Of a stretch of 64,000 nucleotides of DNA, positions 33,917 through 40,697 are shown in pieces (the stretch's first letter is position 1; every line of letters starts with the position of its first letter). This stretch comes from Acidovorax sp. YS12 (lineage in GTDB: Bacteria > Pseudomonadota > Gammaproteobacteria > Burkholderiales > Burkholderiaceae_C), in NCBI GenBank assembly GCA_021496925.1, contig CP053915.1:372001-436000 (forward strand). The letters are read 5' to 3'. The notes beneath the pieces are model-generated. The model had not been told where the DNA came from. It did not search any database and saw only the letters and a program-made list of their open reading frames with translations. The position numbers and the translations under genes are program-made.

Positions 33917-34270
33917 ATGCACATGGGCGAGCGCATCAAAGAAGAACGCGAACGGCTTGGCTTCAATCAGTCGGATTTCGCCGCCCTGGCTACAGCTACG
34001 CGCAAGACGCTTTTCAACTGGGAAAGTGGGGCAGCAGCGCCAAACGCAACCGTCCTTGCCACTTGGGCGGCTCATGGTCTGGATGTGTTGTATGTGGTGA
34101 CAGGCCAGCGCACTCAGCCCGCCGCACCCCAGGTCACCTTGTCACCGCGCAAGGCGGCGCTGCTGGATCACTACGACCACTCGGACGAATCCGGCAAGAA
34201 GATCATCGAAGCTGCAGCCTTTGCGGCAGCGAAACCGACCACTGCTGCGCGCAAATCGAAGGCCGCCTGA
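33917..34270 (+). CDS. XRE-family phage repressor (c)
   Basis: A 117-residue repressor from the ATG at 33917 (MHMGERIKEERERLGFNQSD). The helix-turn-helix covers LGFNQSDFAALATATRKTLF and NWESGAAAPN (about 15-45), a standard HTH_3 domain; the C-terminal half (SPRKAALLDHYDHSDESGKK) is likely for oligomerisation. It lacks a peptidase domain, so cleavage by RecA as in LexA-like repressors is not expected. Divergent from ner and first in a rightward unit with three cargo genes. A 7-bp hairpin, GGCCGCC/GGCGGCC, spans its stop codon. Confidence 0.87.
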   Translation: MHMGERIKEERERLGFNQSDFAALATATRKTLFNWESGAAAPNATVLATWAAHGLDVLYVVTGQRTQPAAPQVTLSPRKAALLDHYDHSDESGKKIIEAAAFAAAKPTTAARKSKAA

Positions 34271-34304
34271 GGCGGCCAATGACGACTGATTCAGAGAGGG
34301 GACT

Positions 34305-34883
34305 ATGCTCAAGCATTGCCTGAAATGCGGCCACGCCAACCCGGATGCAGCAGGCGCCGAGTTCGATGCCTGCCCGGATTGCGGGGCGATTTATAGCCGC
34401 GTGGAGGCGGCGATGGCAGCCAAAGCGGCTGCAGCCAGAGCGCAGAAGGCGGGGCCGACAATCGAAGCGGCATCAACACCAGACCCGGTATCCAGCACCA
34501 CTCCTGAAAAAGTCACCAAAGGCCCCACGACCATCAAGACCGTACCGGGACTCATCATCATTGTGCTGGTGTCCAGCCTGGGGATGTGGGTCATGAGCGA
34601 AGAGACGACCCCGAAGAAAAAAATCAATGACGCATCTGCATATGTGCAGTGCAAGAACTTTGTGAGGGAGCGCTTGCGGTCGCCCGCTACAGCGGACTTT
34701 CCATTTATGGAGTACACGTCCTGGGATATGGGAAATGACACCTGGGTTGTCAAATCGCATGTGGATTCGCAAAACGGCCTTGGAGCAATGCTCCGCTCCA
34801 ATTGGCACTGCAAGGTGCAGTACGTTGGCGGCAATACGTCCGATCAACGCTCGTGGCGCCCACTCTCCATCGACATTCAGTGA
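34305..34883 (+). CDS. Zinc-ribbon membrane protein, lysogenic cargo
   Basis: A 192-residue protein with an N-terminal zinc ribbon (MLKHCLKCGHANPDAAG, then FDACPDCGAIY), an Ala/Lys helix, a transmembrane segment (VPGLIIIVLVSSLGMWVM, about 80-97) and a C-terminal domain with YVQCKNFVRERLRSPATADF, a pattern I have seen in small phage and plasmid proteins where a conserved Cys precedes 'SPsTAxFP'. Follows the repressor by 34 bp in the same direction, so it may be expressed in the lysogen. A role in superinfection exclusion is possible, not shown. Confidence 0.75.
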   Translation: MLKHCLKCGHANPDAAGAEFDACPDCGAIYSRVEAAMAAKAAAARAQKAGPTIEAASTPDPVSSTTPEKVTKGPTTIKTVPGLIIIVLVSSLGMWVMSEETTPKKKINDASAYVQCKNFVRERLRSPATADFPFMEYTSWDMGNDTWVVKSHVDSQNGLGAMLRSNWHCKVQYVGGNTSDQRSWRPLSIDIQ

Positions 34884-34893
34884 GGCGGTGACC

Positions 34894-35490
34894 ATGGGCC
34901 ACGACGAATCCCACCTGTGCGAACAATTAGGAGCGATGATGGGAAATCAGTTTTATGAGCCAGACCTCAACAGCACATCAGGCCCAGCATTTGATTGGGT
35001 AGCGCGGGAATTGGAGCTACCTGATGATGCAACCCGGCAGGCACTGCGCGCTGCGTTCGTGCTGCATCGGCATGATGGTTTCGATAAGCTGCATCGCGCG
35101 CTTGTCAAAGCGTGGACTCCAGGGGCACGCTGGCCTAGTGGAGAAGACTATCTGCGTTCGCAAGGCTGGCGGCCCGATGACGAGGGCGGCAGTGACGATG
35201 CCTATGAAGGCGAAGATCCTGTCGAACTGCTCGCACACCGGCTTTCGCGGGTGGCCCACCGCATATTCCGCGATGCTCAAGTGCGCTCGCTTATCCACCC
35301 GGATTCGCCGAAGAAATTGGAACGCTACACGCAGGTGTGCATCAATGGGCATCATTTTGACGATGAACCCAGCGCGTGTGGCATACAGCCGGGTTCGCTG
35401 CTCTCGATTGCGGCTGGACTGGTTTTTTTGCGGCAGCCTGCGCACAAGCACCCTGCGTGTGATTGCACGGCAGACCCTCATCCAAGTTGA
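34894..35490 (+). CDS. Hypothetical cargo protein
   Basis: A 198-residue acidic soluble protein (MGHDESHLCEQLGAMMGNQF ...). AGGCGGT precedes the ATG at 34894; an ATG at 34939 with AGGAG in front is a good alternative. The middle contains GWRPDDEGGSDDAYEGEDPV and the C terminus a hydrophobic GSLLSIAAGLVFLRQPAHKH. Ten bases behind the zinc-ribbon gene, same unit. No family recognised. Confidence 0.65.
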   Translation: MGHDESHLCEQLGAMMGNQFYEPDLNSTSGPAFDWVARELELPDDATRQALRAAFVLHRHDGFDKLHRALVKAWTPGARWPSGEDYLRSQGWRPDDEGGSDDAYEGEDPVELLAHRLSRVAHRIFRDAQVRSLIHPDSPKKLERYTQVCINGHHFDDEPSACGIQPGSLLSIAAGLVFLRQPAHKHPACDCTADPHPS

Positions 35491-35508
35491 TCCCGAGGCC
35501 TGATAGAT

Positions 35509-36036
35509 ATGAGCGAAGACGGCAATCTCCCTGCCAATGTACTGGCGTACATCCTGCGCGAGCTTATCGAGATCAAGGCGAACATGGCAGCGCTGGAGGC
35601 CACGGTGGAAGCGCAGGGGCAAGCCATCGACACGCTGTTCGTCGCGTTGCCGGTCAGCAAGAGACCGGATGCATTGGCGTTGCTGCGGTCTCAACAGCAA
35701 GGGCTACAGGCCGAAGGTGAGGCTGGTGCGGCTTCGATCCTGGGGGCGCTTGTAGACCACATGGAATCCATGATCGGCGAGGGCATGGACGGCACGCTGC
35801 AACAGGCAACGGCTACGGTAAGCCTGAATGCCGCGCTGCTGCAGAACGCGCCTCCAGGCAAGGAAGAAGCGATGCGATCTTGGCTAGGTTTTGCGACCGA
35901 AGGCGAGATTGCTCAAGAGATGCTTGCATTGCCTCCTGAGAAGCTAGACGCACTTTTGCGTCTAAATACGCCTGCAAAGCCTGCGCGGCGCGGCGGCGCT
36001 TCCAAGGGAAAGAAGAAGCCGAAGAAAGGCGATTGA
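35509..36036 (+). CDS. Hypothetical coiled-coil cargo protein
   Basis: A 175-residue protein: an N-terminal coiled coil (VLAYILRELIEIKANMAALE and onward to about 45), a helical middle, and a strongly basic C-terminal tail (RRGGASKGKKKPKKGD) that could touch nucleic acid or membrane. Last of the three genes after the repressor. A 9-bp inverted repeat TTGATGGGC/GCCCATCAA (36033-36041, 36077-36085) spans the end of the gene but lacks a T run. Confidence 0.65.
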   Translation: MSEDGNLPANVLAYILRELIEIKANMAALEATVEAQGQAIDTLFVALPVSKRPDALALLRSQQQGLQAEGEAGAASILGALVDHMESMIGEGMDGTLQQATATVSLNAALLQNAPPGKEEAMRSWLGFATEGEIAQEMLALPPEKLDALLRLNTPAKPARRGGASKGKKKPKKGD

Positions 36037-36088
36037 TGGGCATGGGTTTCATGCGGCCATGGTGGCGTTTGGCTGCGCCCATCAATAA

Positions 36089-36132
36089 CTAAAACGCTTT
36101 ACTCACGCCATCTTGCACCTGCGCGGCATCCT
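36089..36132 (+). promoter_or_regulatory. Predicted late promoter P4 (lysis-packaging unit)
   Basis: Plus-strand dyad CTAAAACGCTTTAC (36089-36102) followed after exactly 24 nt by CATCCT (36127-36132); the holin ATG (36140) begins eight bases beyond the hexamer. It is the only copy on the plus strand and heads the rightward lysis, packaging and minor head genes. No Shine-Dalgarno is visible before the ATG. Confidence 0.7.
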
Positions 36133-36139
36133 GCCGTGC

Positions 36140-36505
36140 ATGCAGATCAAACCTCACATCCCCCTGTGGCTGCGCGCCCCGCGCAGCAGCCTGTTCCTCG
36201 TCCTCGCGGTGCTGCTGCTGGCATGCATCGCCGTGGTGTCTCCGGTGCAGTTGCCGGTGGCGCTGTACAAGCTGACGCTGATTGCGCTGGCGGCCGTGAT
36301 CGGCTACTGGCTCGACCGCGCGCTGTTCCCCTACGCCCGCCCCGACAGCTACCTTGAGCGGGACTGGCGGCGCGGCACGACCGAGCCCGAGGGGGAGGCC
36401 GACTATCGCGTCGTCAGCGGCTACGAGCCGGTGTTCATGGCGGCGATGCTGCGCCGTGCTGTCGTTGTCGGCTGCGTCGTCATCGGCGTGGCCATGGGGC
36501 TGTGA
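36140..36505 (+). CDS. Putative holin
   Basis: A 121-residue membrane protein with three hydrophobic helices (SLFLVLAVLLLACIAVVSPV, YKLTLIALAAVIGYWLDRAL, and a C-terminal VVVGCVVIGVAMGL). It stands directly before the lytic transglycosylase, with TGATG overlap, the usual holin place. It would form the inner-membrane lesion that starts lysis. The holin assignment rests on position and topology. Confidence 0.78.
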   Translation: MQIKPHIPLWLRAPRSSLFLVLAVLLLACIAVVSPVQLPVALYKLTLIALAAVIGYWLDRALFPYARPDSYLERDWRRGTTEPEGEADYRVVSGYEPVFMAAMLRRAVVVGCVVIGVAMGL

Positions 36506-37125
36506 TGCGGCAGGCGCTCAAGGATTTGGCCGCCGCCGTGGGCCTGGTGCTGGCGTGCGCGCTGCTGTCTTTCGTACTGCCCGCGCGTGCCCAGGTGCCT
36601 CAGGCAGCGCAGCAGCACCGCGCGCTGCTGGTGCGCACGGCCCATGCCGCCTGGGGGCTTGATGCGCCCGTGGCCGTGTTCGCGGCCCAGGTGCATCAAG
36701 AGAGCGCCTGGCGCCCTGATGCGGTCTCGCGCGTGGGCGCCCAGGGTCTGGCGCAGTTCATGCCCGCCACCTCGCGTTGGATCGCGGGCATTGATCCGGC
36801 ACTGGCCGCGCAGCAGCCCTTTAGCCCGGCCTGGGCGCTGCGCGCACTGGTCACCTACGACCGCTGGCTCTACGACCGCACCCCCGCGCGCTACACGCCG
36901 CGCGAGCGCATGCACGTTGCGCTGCGGGCCTACAACGGCGGGCTGGGCCACTGGCAGGCGGAGGCGGCGGCTACCGGGGCCGTGCGGCCCACGCTGGGCC
37001 AAGTGGATGCGGCATGCGGCAAGGCCCGGCGCGCGGCCGTGCACTGCGCGGAAAACCTGGGCTACCCCCACCGCATCCTCGTTTTGATCCAGCCGCGCTA
37101 TGCGGCCTGGGGGCCCGGGTTATGA
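36505..37125 (+). CDS. Endolysin, lytic transglycosylase
   Basis: A 206-residue SLT-type lytic transglycosylase. An N-terminal hydrophobic segment (AAAVGLVLACALLSFVLPAR) ending near ARAQVP is a signal peptide or signal anchor. The catalytic domain shows the glutamate in AAQVHQESAWRPDAVSRVGA and the following GLAQFMPATSRW, then YNGG (LRAYNGGLGHW). It would cleave peptidoglycan at lysis after export. Overlaps the holin stop and the Rz-like gene. Confidence 0.92.
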   Translation: MRQALKDLAAAVGLVLACALLSFVLPARAQVPQAAQQHRALLVRTAHAAWGLDAPVAVFAAQVHQESAWRPDAVSRVGAQGLAQFMPATSRWIAGIDPALAAQQPFSPAWALRALVTYDRWLYDRTPARYTPRERMHVALRAYNGGLGHWQAEAAATGAVRPTLGQVDAACGKARRAAVHCAENLGYPHRILVLIQPRYAAWGPGL

Positions 37126-37631
37126 ACGGCCGCGCCCTTGCCATCGCGGCCGCCATGCTTGGCGCCATCGCGGGCGTGAAGCTGTGGGAGTCCCACCTCA
37201 TCGCCAAGGGCGATGCCCAGGGCGCAGCGCGCGTGCAAGCCGCCTGGGATGCGCAAGAGGACGCCCGCAGCCAGGCCACCGCCCGCGACAACGCCATCAA
37301 ATTTCGTAACGCCGAAAGGACCGCCCATGAAGACGCCAAGCGCGAGGCTGCGCGGGCTACTCGTGACGCTGCTGCTGCCGCTACTGTGCGCGGCCTGCGC
37401 GCCGAGATTGCCCGCCTCAACGCCCGCCCCGATCCCTACCCGGCAGGAGATGCCGGACTTGCCGCCTGCGCTGGCGAAGCCGCCACCGCCCGAGAGCTAC
37501 ACGGAGAGAGCAGCGGCGCATATCAGCAACTGGCAGCAGAGGCTGACGGGCTCCGCGACCAGGTGATCGGCCTGCAGCAGTTCGCCCGCGACGTATGCCG
37601 TGCGGGCACGGGAGGCGCCATTGACCGATGA
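37122..37631 (+). CDS. i-spanin (Rz-like)
   Basis: A 169-residue inner-membrane spanin: one N-terminal transmembrane helix (RALAIAAAMLGAIAGVKLW) and a long periplasmic coiled coil rich in Ala, Arg, Glu and Gln. It would join the outer-membrane lipoprotein encoded inside the same DNA to fuse the two membranes in the last step of lysis. Starts in an ATGA overlap with the endolysin. Confidence 0.85.
   Translation: MNGRALAIAAAMLGAIAGVKLWESHLIAKGDAQGAARVQAAWDAQEDARSQATARDNAIKFRNAERTAHEDAKREAARATRDAAAAATVRGLRAEIARLNARPDPYPAGDAGLAACAGEAATARELHGESSGAYQQLAAEADGLRDQVIGLQQFARDVCRAGTGGAIDR
37327..37566 (+). CDS. o-spanin lipoprotein (Rz1-like), nested in Rz
   Basis: A 79-residue lipoprotein fully embedded in the Rz-like gene in another frame: MKTPSARLRGLLVTLLLPLL followed by a lipobox (LLCAAC) with the acylated Cys near residue 23, then the Pro-rich stretch typical of Rz1 (PPALAKPPPPESY). 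The embedded arrangement is the hallmark of Rz/Rz1 pairs. Confidence 0.9.
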   Translation: MKTPSARLRGLLVTLLLPLLCAACAPRLPASTPAPIPTRQEMPDLPPALAKPPPPESYTERAAAHISNWQQRLTGSATR

Positions 37632-37860
37632 CATCGACCGCGCCCAGGCGCGCGAAGCCGAGCTACTCGCCGATGCCCTGCGCGACCACGCGCGCCGCGC
37701 TGGCCTGGCGGGCAAGACGGTGGCCGACTCGGCCGAGTTTTGCCAGGCCTGTGCAGAGGACATCCCCGATGCGCGGCGCCGTGCCGTGCCGGGCGTTCAG
37801 TTCTGTGTGGCGTGCCAAGCCCGTATCGAGAAAACCCAAAAGGGAGCGAAAGCCCGATGA
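37621..37860 (+). CDS. TraR/DksA-type zinc-finger protein
   Basis: A 79-residue protein with a TTG start (37621) preceded by GGGAGG: residues 2-6 are TDDID. The coiled coil is followed by a four-cysteine finger, FCQACAEDIPDARRRA ... QFCVACQARIE. TraR-like proteins bind RNA polymerase in the secondary channel and change promoter choice without ppGpp. Similar genes stand between lysis and DUF2730 genes in many Mu-like phages. Overlaps the end of the Rz-like gene by 11 bp. Confidence 0.85.
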   Translation: MTDDIDRAQAREAELLADALRDHARRAGLAGKTVADSAEFCQACAEDIPDARRRAVPGVQFCVACQARIEKTQKGAKAR

Positions 37861-38159
37861 GCTTCACCGACATGACATTCAGTTTCGAGGCCGTGCGCTG
37901 GCTGCTGCTATCCGCCATTGGCGTGTATGCGTGGTTCATCGGCCGTCAATCCGCCAGTGCTGCCGAGCTGCTGGAGCTGCGCACGCGCCTGACCACGCTG
38001 GAGGCGCAAATGGCCCAGGTGCCCAGCCAGGCGCAGTTGCATGAGCTGGTTGCCACGGTGGCGAGCCTGCGCGGCTCCATCGAAACGGTGGCCGCCCGCA
38101 TTGAGCCGGTCGCGCGCAGCGTTGACCGCGTCGAAAACTATTTACTGAACCAGAAATGA
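37857..38159 (+). CDS. DUF2730 protein (Mu gp25-like)
   Basis: A 100-residue protein with an N-terminal transmembrane helix (VRWLLLSAIGVYAWFIGRQS) followed by a coiled coil (LLELRTRLTTLEAQMAQVPS and further heptads), the DUF2730 pattern. Occupies the gp25 position before the gp26- and gp27-like genes. Function in Mu-like phages is not established. Confidence 0.82.
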   Translation: MSFTDMTFSFEAVRWLLLSAIGVYAWFIGRQSASAAELLELRTRLTTLEAQMAQVPSQAQLHELVATVASLRGSIETVAARIEPVARSVDRVENYLLNQK

Positions 38160-38449
38160 CCAACTTCGCTGCATTCGTGGCGGAAGACCGCCGCCTTGTC
38201 ATCCTGCGCGTGCTGGCCGAAATGCCCGCGTACCGTTCCAACTCGTTCTTGCTCCACACGCTGCTGGCGAAATGGGGCCATGAGCCCAGCACCGAGCAGG
38301 TGAAAGACGACCTGGCCCGGCTGCAGGAGCTGGAACTCGTCAAGGTGGAGGTTGTGGAAAGCGTCCACATCGCCACACTCACCACGCGCGGCGCCGACGT
38401 GGCCGCAGGCCGGGCCACCGCGCCCGGCGTCAAGCGCCCGGGGGCCTGA
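38156..38449 (+). CDS. Mu gp26-like winged-helix protein
   Basis: A 97-residue protein with an ArsR-like winged-helix fold: VAEDRRLVILRVLAEMPAYR, SFLLHTLLAKWGHEPSTEQV (recognition region) and ELVKVEVVESVHIATLTTRG (wing). Found at this place in Mu-like phages; despite the fold it belongs to the packaging module. Overlaps the neighbour by 4 bp. Confidence 0.8.
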   Translation: MTNFAAFVAEDRRLVILRVLAEMPAYRSNSFLLHTLLAKWGHEPSTEQVKDDLARLQELELVKVEVVESVHIATLTTRGADVAAGRATAPGVKRPGA

Positions 38450-38451
38450 CG

Positions 38452-38997
38452 ATGGGCCGCAAGTCCTCTGTCTCGCGCATGGAGCCCGCAGCGCGCAAGC
38501 TGCTGGAGAAGCTGCTGCGCGAGGACCGCCATACCGGCGATGAAATCCGCGAGCTGGTCCTCGCGCAGTTCCCCGACACGAAGGTCAGCCGCAGCGGCAT
38601 CTATCGCTACAAGGCCGGATTCGATGAAATGGTCGGCCGCATGCGCGAGATCGAGACGGCGGCGGGCGCGCTGGTGGACGAGCTGGGCGACGGCGTGGGC
38701 GACAGGGCCGGTGCGCTGCTGGCCCAGGCGGTGACCACGCTGGCAACCAACGCCGCGCTCAACGCCCACGAGTCGGAGAAGGTCAGCATCAAGGAAGTCT
38801 CCGAGCTGGCCCGCGCTGCCCGCGCGGCCATGCAGGCCCGCACCATGAGCATGAAGGAACGCGAGGCCATCGAAGAACACGCGCGCCGCAAGCTGCTCGC
38901 CGAGCAGCAGGCCAACCTGCAGAAGATCGCCAAGAGCCAGGGCATGAGCCAGGATCAGCTCGATTTCTGGATCAAGGACTTCCTCGGGGTGCGTTGA
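38452..38997 (+). CDS. Small terminase subunit-like protein (DUF3486, Mu gp27-like)
   Basis: A 181-residue protein: an N-terminal helix-turn-helix (LLREDRHTGDEIRELVLAQF, then SRSGIYRYKAGF), a helical middle and a coiled coil. This is the DUF3486 family, directly before the large terminase, and it is regarded as the DNA-recognising small terminase in Mu-like phages. Ends in a TGATG overlap with the terminase gene. Confidence 0.88.
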   Translation: MGRKSSVSRMEPAARKLLEKLLREDRHTGDEIRELVLAQFPDTKVSRSGIYRYKAGFDEMVGRMREIETAAGALVDELGDGVGDRAGALLAQAVTTLATNAALNAHESEKVSIKEVSELARAARAAMQARTMSMKEREAIEEHARRKLLAEQQANLQKIAKSQGMSQDQLDFWIKDFLGVR

Positions 38998-40691
38998 TGG
39001 CAGCGATCATCCAGCCCTTGGGGAGCACGCTGCGCATCGTCGAGTGGGACGAACTGCCGCCGCGCGCCCGCGCCATCCCGGCCAACTTCAACCCCGTGGC
39101 CGAGGGCGTGCTGATGCTGCATCAGCGCCAGGTGGTGAAGTTGCACCACTCCATCGTGTCTATCCCGAAAGGCCGCCGCACCGGCATCACGTTTGCGGTC
39201 ATGCTGCGCAAGACGCTGGTGGCCGCCGCCAGCAGGGAGGCGGGCGGTGACAACGTCTACTACGTGGGCGACACCAAGGAAAAGGGCCTGGAGGCCATCG
39301 GCTACTGCGCCAAGTTCGCGCGCACCATCGCCAAGGCCCAGGGCGAGGTGTCGGGCATCGAAGAATTCCTGTTTGAGGACCAGGACCCGGAAACCGGCAA
39401 GACGCGCCATATCACGGCCTACCGCATTCGCTTCGCCAGCGGGTTCCAGGTCTGCGCCTTGTCCAGCCGCCCGGCCAACATCCGGGGTCTGCAGGGCCAT
39501 GTGGTGATTGATGAAGCCGCGTTCCATGGCGACGTGCAGGGCGTGCTGGATGCCGCTACCGCGCTGTTGATCTGGGGCGGCCAGATCACGGTCATCAGCT
39601 CGCACAACGGCAAGAGCAATCCGTTCGCGCAGTTCTGCCGCGACATTGAGGCGGGCCGCTATGGCGAAGACGCCGCCGTGTTCACGGTCACCTTTGACGA
39701 CGCGGTGGCAAACGGCCTGTACGAGCGGGTGTGCTGGATGAAGGGCGAGACGCCCACCGTTGAGGGCAAGGCGAAGTGGTACGCCAAGATTCGCAACGCC
39801 TACGGCGTGCGCAAGGCGGCGATGCGCGAGGAGCTGGATGCCATCCCGCGCGATGGCAATGGCGTATGCCTGCCCGGCGTATGGATTGAGCAGGCCATGA
39901 CGCTGCCGCCCGAGCGTGTATTGCGTCTGGCGCTGGATGATGACTTCGCGTGCAAGTCTCCAGCAGAGCGCGAAGCATGGGTGGCGGATTGGATTGAGCG
40001 CAACCTTGCACCTGCACTTGCGCAGCTTGATCCGCATGAGCGCCATGTGTTCACGCACGACTACGCGCGGCACCGGGACTTTTCGAGCTGGGGGGCTATC
40101 TCGATAGGCGATGGCATGCGCCGCCGCCTGCCCCTTGTTATCGACATGCACAAGGTGCCCTATGCCCAGCAGCGGCAGATCACCTGGTACGCCATCGAGC
40201 GCCTGCCGCGCCGCTGCGGCGGCGCGATAGATGCCACCGGATCGGGCGAGACGATGGCCGAAGAAACGGCGGACAAGTTCGGGCACAGCCACGTTCACCA
40301 GGTCAAGCTGACCCGCGCCTGGTATGGCACTTGGATGCCCAAGCTTGTGCAGGCCTTCGCGGACGGGATGATCGAAATCCCGGCCGATCCCAATCTAGCG
40401 CAGGACTTGCGCGCCATCGAAGAGGTGGACGGCATCGCCATGGTGGTCAAAGCCCGCCGCAAGGATGTCAAAGACCCCGACCTGTTCCGGCACGGCGACG
40501 GCGCCGTGATGCTATGCCTGGGCTGGTTCGCCACGCTCAACCTGAGCGCCCCTATCGACTTCATTCCCGCTCCCGCGCTCCCGCGCGGCTTCGACAACCT
40601 CGGCGCGGCCGATGACCACGACGCGGAAGACGCCCTCAGCCCGTTCGCAGAGGACTACATCCGCCTGGTCGAATCGCACGCCACCTGGTAG
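38997..40691 (+). CDS. Large terminase subunit (Mu gp28-like)
   Basis: A 564-residue packaging motor/nuclease. The ATPase part shows a Walker A-like SIPKGRRTGITFA near residue 58 and Walker B plus catalytic Glu in HVVIDEAAFHGD near 165-176, followed by a coupling motif (QITVISSHNGKSNPF). The C-terminal half is an RNase H-like nuclease, with acidic residues in VFTHDYARHRDFS and GGAIDATGSGETMAEE. It would cut host-prophage junctions and fill heads headful-wise as Mu does. Starts at the ATG in TGATG. Confidence 0.94.
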   Translation: MAAIIQPLGSTLRIVEWDELPPRARAIPANFNPVAEGVLMLHQRQVVKLHHSIVSIPKGRRTGITFAVMLRKTLVAAASREAGGDNVYYVGDTKEKGLEAIGYCAKFARTIAKAQGEVSGIEEFLFEDQDPETGKTRHITAYRIRFASGFQVCALSSRPANIRGLQGHVVIDEAAFHGDVQGVLDAATALLIWGGQITVISSHNGKSNPFAQFCRDIEAGRYGEDAAVFTVTFDDAVANGLYERVCWMKGETPTVEGKAKWYAKIRNAYGVRKAAMREELDAIPRDGNGVCLPGVWIEQAMTLPPERVLRLALDDDFACKSPAEREAWVADWIERNLAPALAQLDPHERHVFTHDYARHRDFSSWGAISIGDGMRRRLPLVIDMHKVPYAQQRQITWYAIERLPRRCGGAIDATGSGETMAEETADKFGHSHVHQVKLTRAWYGTWMPKLVQAFADGMIEIPADPNLAQDLRAIEEVDGIAMVVKARRKDVKDPDLFRHGDGAVMLCLGWFATLNLSAPIDFIPAPALPRGFDNLGAADDHDAEDALSPFAEDYIRLVESHATW

Positions 40692-40697
40692 CACGCC

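Noticed and set aside
34261..34277. Terminator after the repressor (GGCCGCC-TGA-GGCGGCC)
   Set aside because: The stem is perfect but the loop is only 3 nt and no T run follows, so termination is doubtful; the cargo genes may be co-transcribed.
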